17,719 bases of DNA from an uncultured Gammaproteobacteria bacterium (lineage in GTDB: Bacteria; Pseudomonadota; Gammaproteobacteria; Arenicellales; Poriferihabitantaceae), in NCBI GenBank assembly GCA_938021685.1, contig CALIFM010000121.1, positions 1 to 17,719 on the forward strand, read 5' to 3'. The stretch's first letter is position 1; every line of letters starts with the position of its first letter. The notes below the pieces were generated by a model. The model saw only the letters and a list, made by a program, of their open reading frames with translations, made no database searches and was not told the origin of the DNA. Made by a program: the position numbers and the translations under genes. Positions 13,495 to 17,719 of the stretch are shown piece after piece.

Positions 13495-14361
13495 TTACAA
13501 ATGCGGATGCGCATTTAAGCTGCGCGCCACAAAGCCTGTGCCTTGCTGGTCGCTTTGCAACCAGTCATCTAAAATGGCTTTCGCTTGCTGCTGCGAATCA
13601 CACCCTAAAAACACGCTGGCCCCGCTGCCACTCATCCGCGCCTCACCGTAATGGTTAAGCCAAACTAAGGCTTTGCCCACCTGCGGATATAAGGCGCAAG
13701 TTACCGGCTCAAGATCATTTCTTAGGCCAGGCGAAAAACAACCGCGTATTTTCGTGATTGCGGGGGTAAGTGTCAACGCCGAATTGCTAAATATTTCAGC
13801 CGTAGACACATGTATTTGCGGAATAAGCACACAAACCCACGTTATCTGCGGGTTAATCGGGCTTAACTGCTCGCCCAAGCCTTCGGCCCAAGCGGCAAAG
13901 CCGTGCACAAAAACAGGCACATCAGCACCTAGTTTTAAGCCAATTTGCGCTAGTTGTTGTCGGCTTAAACCACAACCCCATAACTCGTTTAAAGCGATCA
14001 AGCAAGTAGCTGCATCCGAGCTGCCGCCGCCTAAGCCAGTGCCCATCGGGATTCGCTTTCGTAATTCAATCGTCACCCCCTGCTCTACACTTGCATAGGC
14101 CTGCAAGGCTTGCGCTGCCTGCACGCATAAATCTTGATCGGGCAGCGAACTATTCTCGGTTACCGATAAACAAACCTGTTGCTTATCGATGCGCTTAACC
14201 ACATCGTTGTCATTTAACTCAAAACGTAGCTCATCGTGATAGTCCAAAAATACAAATGCAGTTTGTAAGCCATGATAACCATCGGGCCGCTTGCTCACCA
14301 CATGCAAAAACAAATTGAGCTTTGCCGGGGCCAGCCACGTTAAGGGGGTTTGCTCGCTCAT
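13495..14361 (-). CDS. ispE: 4-diphosphocytidyl-2-C-methyl-D-erythritol kinase
   Basis: 288 residues. It phosphorylates CDP-methylerythritol in the MEP pathway to isoprenoid precursors. A GHMP-kinase fold is shown by WLAPAKLNLFLHV (9-21), the ATP loop PMGTGLGGGSSDAA (105-118) and the C-terminal EARMSGSGASVF motif. It starts 15 bp after the lolB stop, in the order lolB-ispE-tRNA-Gln-prs seen across beta- and gammaproteobacteria. No defects. Confidence 0.97.
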   Translation of the reverse strand: MSEQTPLTWLAPAKLNLFLHVVSKRPDGYHGLQTAFVFLDYHDELRFELNDNDVVKRIDKQQVCLSVTENSSLPDQDLCVQAAQALQAYASVEQGVTIELRKRIPMGTGLGGGSSDAATCLIALNELWGCGLSRQQLAQIGLKLGADVPVFVHGFAAWAEGLGEQLSPINPQITWVCVLIPQIHVSTAEIFSNSALTLTPAITKIRGCFSPGLRNDLEPVTCALYPQVGKALVWLNHYGEARMSGSGASVFLGCDSQQQAKAILDDWLQSDQQGTGFVARSLNAHPHL

Positions 14362-14376
14362 CTAGGCGCAATTAAT

Positions 14377-15078
14377 TTATTGCCAGCGACTAATGACGAT
14401 GCGGGCAAAAAAATCTTCCACCGGCTGCTGCATGCTTGGATCAACCAAGCTCACCGTTCCAGGCAAGGCCGTAAGCTCCATCACCCTCGGCACTTGCACG
14501 GTACTTTGGTCTGCCGTCGTAATCGATTGATACGTCAAAAACTTTACTTGCCAGCCGCCCTCTTCCGAATAGAGCAGCTGGCCTTGCTTGTTCAGCGTTG
14601 TCAGCGCAGCTTCACTCGCTGGCAAGCCACGCACCCAGTATTGCAGCTTAGAAAATGGGATGGGCCAGCCTAAGCGCTGTTGCAATAACGTTTGTAAATC
14701 AGGGCCATTTTGCACTTGGCCAGCCGTGTCTTTAAGCACCGCACCGCTCGGCCCTTCGTCAAGCACAACACGGCCCGTGCCAATCGGCCCTGCCAGCTCT
14801 ATGTGCTGGGTCTGCGCATCACGCTGCCAGCGCAAGCGCGCCTGCCCACCTTCATTGCCTGTTTTAACGGCTAGCTTGCCGCTCAAATTCCATTGCTGTA
14901 ATTTTTCAGCAGCTGCTTTATGCTCCGCCCATGGCTTCGCCGAAGCATCCGTCCAGCTTTTAATTTTAGGCTTGACGTAATCATTGTACGACGATTGGAT
15001 CGTACTACAAGCTGACAACGAGATGAGACTGACCAGCAGTAAGGCTCTTGTAATGCATTTGCTTATCCCAGCCTTCAT
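14377..15078 (-). CDS. lolB: outer-membrane lipoprotein LolB
   Basis: 233 residues. It receives lipoproteins from LolA and inserts them in the outer membrane. An N-terminal signal ends in the lipobox LSAC with Cys24 the acylated residue; the next residue is Ser, which fits outer-membrane targeting. WNLSGKLAVKTGNEGGQARL, a family-typical segment, follows at ~63-82, and the protein ends in VISRWQ. A ~30-residue Lys/Ala-rich linker separates anchor and body. The ATG overlaps the trmB stop by 4 nt (ATGA), so it is translated with trmB; hemA, the gammaproteobacterial neighbour, is absent. Confidence 0.92.
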   Translation of the reverse strand: MKAGISKCITRALLLVSLISLSACSTIQSSYNDYVKPKIKSWTDASAKPWAEHKAAAEKLQQWNLSGKLAVKTGNEGGQARLRWQRDAQTQHIELAGPIGTGRVVLDEGPSGAVLKDTAGQVQNGPDLQTLLQQRLGWPIPFSKLQYWVRGLPASEAALTTLNKQGQLLYSEEGGWQVKFLTYQSITTADQSTVQVPRVMELTALPGTVSLVDPSMQQPVEDFFARIVISRWQ

Positions 15079-15803
15079 GGCGCCCCTCGTTGGTTAATAA
15101 ACAGCAAGTCCCACACACCATGACCCAAGCGGGTGCCACGTTTTTCAAACTTAGTGATTGGCCGTGCTGCTGGCCTGGGTGCAAAATTACCGGGGCCAGC
15201 TAAATTATCAAACTCCGGCGTCGCTTCCAGCATTTCGATCGCCCAATTGGCATATGGCTGCCAGTCGGTAGCAAAATGAAACACACCGTCTTTCCTTAGC
15301 TTCTGTTGCAACAAGGTAATAAACGATGTTTGCATAATACGGCGTTTATGATGCCTTTTCTTTGGCCATGGGTCCGGGAAAAACAGCTGCACCGCATGCA
15401 AACTGTGGTCACTAGTCTGGTGTTTAAGAATGTCAATCGCATCATGGCTAATCAAACGCAGATTATCGACTGCTTGCTCTTTGGCTGCAATCATACAGTG
15501 CCCCACTCCAGCGCTATAAACCTCAACACCCAAATAGTTTTTATCTGGGTCTTGCTTAGCCATTTGCACCAGACTATCTCCATTGCCAAACCCAATCTCC
15601 AGCACCACGGGGGCGGGCTTGGTGAACAAGGTGTCAAAATTTAATAAATGCGGCGAATACTCTATCCCATAAGTTGGCCACAAGGCAGCTAACGCTTTTT
15701 TTTGGCTGTCTGTAATACGCCCTTCGCGGCGCACAAAACTGCGCACCGGTCGCCTTTGAGGCGCTCTGGCATTCAAGCGTTCGGTGGCCGCTAGGTCAGG
15801 CAT
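15075..15803 (-). CDS. trmB: tRNA (guanine46-N7)-methyltransferase
   Basis: 242 residues. It methylates G46 in the variable loop of tRNAs using S-adenosylmethionine. VVLEIGFGNGDSLVQMA (66-82) is the SAM loop, FFPDPWPKKRHHKRR (141-155) the family signature and TKFEKRGTRLGHGVWDL the C-terminal substrate motif. The first ~25 residues are Arg-rich. No strong ribosome site is seen before the ATG. It overlaps lolB by 4 nt, so the two form an operon. Confidence 0.96.
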   Translation of the reverse strand: MPDLAATERLNARAPQRRPVRSFVRREGRITDSQKKALAALWPTYGIEYSPHLLNFDTLFTKPAPVVLEIGFGNGDSLVQMAKQDPDKNYLGVEVYSAGVGHCMIAAKEQAVDNLRLISHDAIDILKHQTSDHSLHAVQLFFPDPWPKKRHHKRRIMQTSFITLLQQKLRKDGVFHFATDWQPYANWAIEMLEATPEFDNLAGPGNFAPRPAARPITKFEKRGTRLGHGVWDLLFINQRGAP

Positions 15804-15833
15804 GGGAAAACATCATTCGGTTTAAAACCAACA

Positions 15834-15862
15834 ACGCCCGCAGCAAATAGCAACACGGGCGT
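15834..15862 (-). terminator. possible terminator after grxD
   Basis: ACGCCCG and CGGGCGT form a perfect 7-bp GC-rich stem with a 15-nt loop, about 50 bp after the grxD stop. On the minus strand TTGTTGGTTTT follows, a broken T run. The long loop and imperfect tail leave this uncertain. Confidence 0.4.
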
Positions 15863-15908
15863 AGCAAGAAATAGCACGCCTATATAGCGTACTGTTGAAC
15901 GGTTAAGA

Positions 15909-16223
15909 TTAGCTATCTAGGCTGTCCAGCTTAGCTTTTAACTCACCGTTTTCAAACATCTCGCGCATAATATCGCAACCGCCAATGAATTCACCCTTAA
16001 TGTAAAGCTGCGGAATAGTCGGCCAATTAGAATACTCCTTAATGCCTTCACGTACGCTGCTGTCTGCAAGTACATCCACCGATGCAAACTTAGTTTCGCA
16101 TTGCTGCAAAATTTGTGTGGCCGTGCCAGAAAAGCCGCACTGCGGGAAATCAGGATTGCCTTTCATGAATAAAACCACGTCGTTGCTTTCAACGACTTCC
16201 TTTAATTGCTCTTGAATGCTCAT
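15909..16223 (-). CDS. grxD: monothiol glutaredoxin Grx4 type
   Basis: 104 residues, normal for the single-domain form. LFMKGNPDFPQCGFSG (18-33) contains the CGFS active site (29-32), then WPTIPQLYIKGEFIGGCDI for glutathione binding. CGFS glutaredoxins bind a [2Fe-2S] cluster as dimers or with BolA-type proteins and pass clusters to target proteins. The next gene upstream is a BolA-family gene, 57 bp away on the same strand, matching that known partnership. Confidence 0.96.
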   Translation of the reverse strand: MSIQEQLKEVVESNDVVLFMKGNPDFPQCGFSGTATQILQQCETKFASVDVLADSSVREGIKEYSNWPTIPQLYIKGEFIGGCDIMREMFENGELKAKLDSLDS

Positions 16224-16280
16224 TAGTCTTTCTTAAATTTGTGATAAATAATTGCTTAGAAATAGCAAATGTAAATTCGC

Positions 16281-16523
16281 TTAATCTTGCGCTGCCGCAT
16301 GCTCTTCTGGGCTGAGCGTTTTCATTGATAAAGCATGAATCGCCGCCTTCATTTTATCGCCCAGCACGCCGTACACCAGTTGGTGCTGTGCAATGCGCGA
16401 CTTACCGGTGAACTCAGGGCTGACAATCACCGCCTCAAAATGATGGCCGTCGCCGTCTATTTCCACTTGGCAGTCTTCTAAGCCCGCTTCAATCCAGCCT
16501 TTTATGTCTTCTGGGGTAACCAT
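16281..16523 (-). CDS. ibaG: BolA-family protein, IbaG type
   Basis: 80 residues. GDGHHFEAVIVSPEFTGKSR with the downstream RIAQHQLVYGVL and MKTLSPEE is the short BolA fold (class II KH-like). It lacks the longer C-terminal part of BolA itself, which points to the IbaG/YrbA branch. These proteins bind [2Fe-2S] clusters together with monothiol glutaredoxins such as the grxD product just downstream. The symbol is by size and similarity; bolA is the alternative name. Confidence 0.88.
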   Translation of the reverse strand: MVTPEDIKGWIEAGLEDCQVEIDGDGHHFEAVIVSPEFTGKSRIAQHQLVYGVLGDKMKAAIHALSMKTLSPEEHAAAQD

Positions 16524-16816
16524 ATTTCGATTGATGTTCTCGTCATGTTGTTCGTAGCTATGTGGTCAAAGAGGCGTTTTTCAAGTCTGCAAGATGGACC
16601 CTATCAACTTTACACTTAAGCAAGCATTTTACCATGATCTACACACCGCACTCGTTTTTATAAGCAAATCTTGAAAATGTAGGTATTAATTTATTTGGCA
16701 CAACGGTGCAGCTGGTTGTCCACTTAGGCGCTATATTAAAATGCACTGTGTTAAAATTAGCACAAGCTATTTTAATCACTTTTTACGCCTCAATCGCTCA
16801 CCCAAAATCCACGCTC
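16524..16816. other. divergent intergenic region between ibaG and purB
   Basis: No gene or RNA is seen in these 293 bp. It must carry promoters in both directions. TTAAAAT occurs twice near 16735-16757 and could include a purB -10 element, but no convincing -35 partner is visible, and I see no clear PurR-type operator. Confidence 0.4.
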
Positions 16817-17719
16817 ATGGACAATAACCCATCGCTTAACCTCTCAGCATTAACGGCCTTGTCACCCTTAGATGGCCGCTATGGCGACGCTACCGCCGCC
16901 CTACGCCCTTACTTTAGTGAATACGGTTTAATTTACTACCGCTGTCACGTGGAAGTGGAGTGGCTGATCCATTTAAGCTTAATGCCACAAATCACTGAGT
17001 TGCCGGCCTTCGACAAAACCACCCAACAGGCTTTACGCGCACTGATCGCCGATTTTGACCTAAGCAACGCACAAAGTGTGAAAGAGATTGAGCGCACCAC
17101 CAATCATGATGTTAAAGCGGTGGAATACTTCTTAAAGCAAGCCTCTGCTGATATCCCTGCTTTAAAAGAAGCCAATGAGTTTTTTCATTTTGCTTGCACT
17201 TCGGAAGACATCAACAACCTTAGTTATGCGCTAATGCTGAAACACGCCCGTGACGAAGCCTTGTTACCCGACATTGGCGCACTGCTCTCCGACTTACGCA
17301 GCTTGGCCCTAGAGCACGCCAGTGTGCCAATGTTAGCGCGTACCCACGGCCAAACCGCCAGCCCCACTACAGTGGGCAAGGAAATAGCTAACGTCGTGCA
17401 TCGCTTAAGCCAAATTCGTGAGCAGCTGACCAATGTACTCATGCTAGGAAAAATCAACGGCGCTGTGGGTAATTTTAATGCCCACTTAAGCGCTTACCCC
17501 GACATCGACTGGCCCAAGGAGGCAAAAGCTTTTGTAGAAGGGTTGGGATTGCAATATCAACCCATGACCACGCAGATTGAACCGCACGATTTTATCGCCG
17601 AGTTTTGCCATACACTTAGCCGCTTTAACACCGTGCTAATCGACTTTAATCGCGATATTTGGGGTTATATTTCTTTAGGGTATTTTAAGCAACGCACCGT
17701 AGCGGGCGAAGTCGGCTCT
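16817..17719 (+). CDS. purB: adenylosuccinate lyase, cut by right edge
   Basis: 301 of about 456 residues are present, from ATG (16817-16819) to the edge. It performs two purine-synthesis steps: fumarate release from SAICAR and from adenylosuccinate. LSALTALSPLDGRYGD opens the protein; ERTTNHDVKAVEYFL (~95), FFHFACTSEDINNLSYAL, ARTHGQTASPTTVGKE (catalytic His region) and KINGAVGNFNAHLSAYPDIDW follow. The window ends at GEVGS, just before the SSTMPHKxNP signature loop. It is the long PurB type of E. coli rather than the short Bacillus type. No ribosome site stands out before the ATG. Confidence 0.97.
   Translation, partial: MDNNPSLNLSALTALSPLDGRYGDATAALRPYFSEYGLIYYRCHVEVEWLIHLSLMPQITELPAFDKTTQQALRALIADFDLSNAQSVKEIERTTNHDVKAVEYFLKQASADIPALKEANEFFHFACTSEDINNLSYALMLKHARDEALLPDIGALLSDLRSLALEHASVPMLARTHGQTASPTTVGKEIANVVHRLSQIREQLTNVLMLGKINGAVGNFNAHLSAYPDIDWPKEAKAFVEGLGLQYQPMTTQIEPHDFIAEFCHTLSRFNTVLIDFNRDIWGYISLGYFKQRTVAGEVGS

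Noticed and set aside
13302..13514. A 70-codon reading frame across tRNA-Gln
   Set aside because: It covers the tRNA and the end of ispE on the same strand, has no ribosome site and no protein-like features.

Overview
The window has two parts. Positions 1 to about 7297 are the right-hand end of an integrative genetic element. From about 7298 onward is ordinary chromosome of a member of the Pseudomonadota. The gene order lolB-ispE-tRNA-Gln-prs-rplY-pth-ychF is typical of beta- and gammaproteobacteria. The sequence alone does not let me choose between the two classes.

Integrative element, 1 to 7297. A tyrosine integrase (5912-7114, minus) sits at the right end. Just outside it, 7253-7297 is the 3' half of a tRNA-Lys(UUU), starting exactly at the anticodon loop and lacking its 5' half. 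This is what a remnant attachment site looks like when an integrase crosses over in the anticodon loop. The intact tRNA-Lys should lie at the left end, beyond this window. Between integrase and site are several short direct repeats with 10-11 bp period, probably integrase or excisionase arm sites. Leftward runs a compact minus-strand operon with 1-4 nt overlaps at its promoter end: an AlpA-like HTH protein, a winged-helix-like protein, a small primase-type zinc-finger protein, a RecA-like ATPase/helicase, a PD-(D/E)XK nuclease, a conserved mobile-element protein, an HGGxSTG protein and an unrecognised protein. I read this as a replication and regulation module. There are no structural, conjugation or packaging genes in view. 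The nuclease gene carries a dense cluster of TTTGGCA heptamers and a 9-bp tandem array that may be an iteron-like origin. Two AT-rich genes look like cargo: a protein of unknown function between alpA and int (5180-5827) and an HNH nuclease cut by the left edge (3-695). A broken gene remnant (711-854) separates the HNH gene from the operon.

Chromosome, 7298 to 17719. Directly after the att site are a sulfotransferase gene (plus) and an adenylate-kinase-like gene with a C-terminal extension (minus), then a gap holding a decayed C-terminal piece of a trimethylamine-methyltransferase-like gene. A long minus-strand housekeeping block follows. It covers ibaG/bolA-type and grxD (Fe-S and redox), trmB (tRNA modification), lolB (lipoprotein insertion), ispE (isoprenoids), tRNA-Gln(UUG), prs (PRPP), rplY (ribosome), pth (peptidyl-tRNA recycling) and ychF (translation-associated ATPase). 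purB begins on the plus strand at 16817 and runs off the right edge.

The most interesting parts are the att/arm-site architecture, the heptamer array inside the nuclease gene, the unrecognised AT-rich gene beside the integrase, and the remnant gene whose internal stop lies in a perfect 20-bp palindrome.
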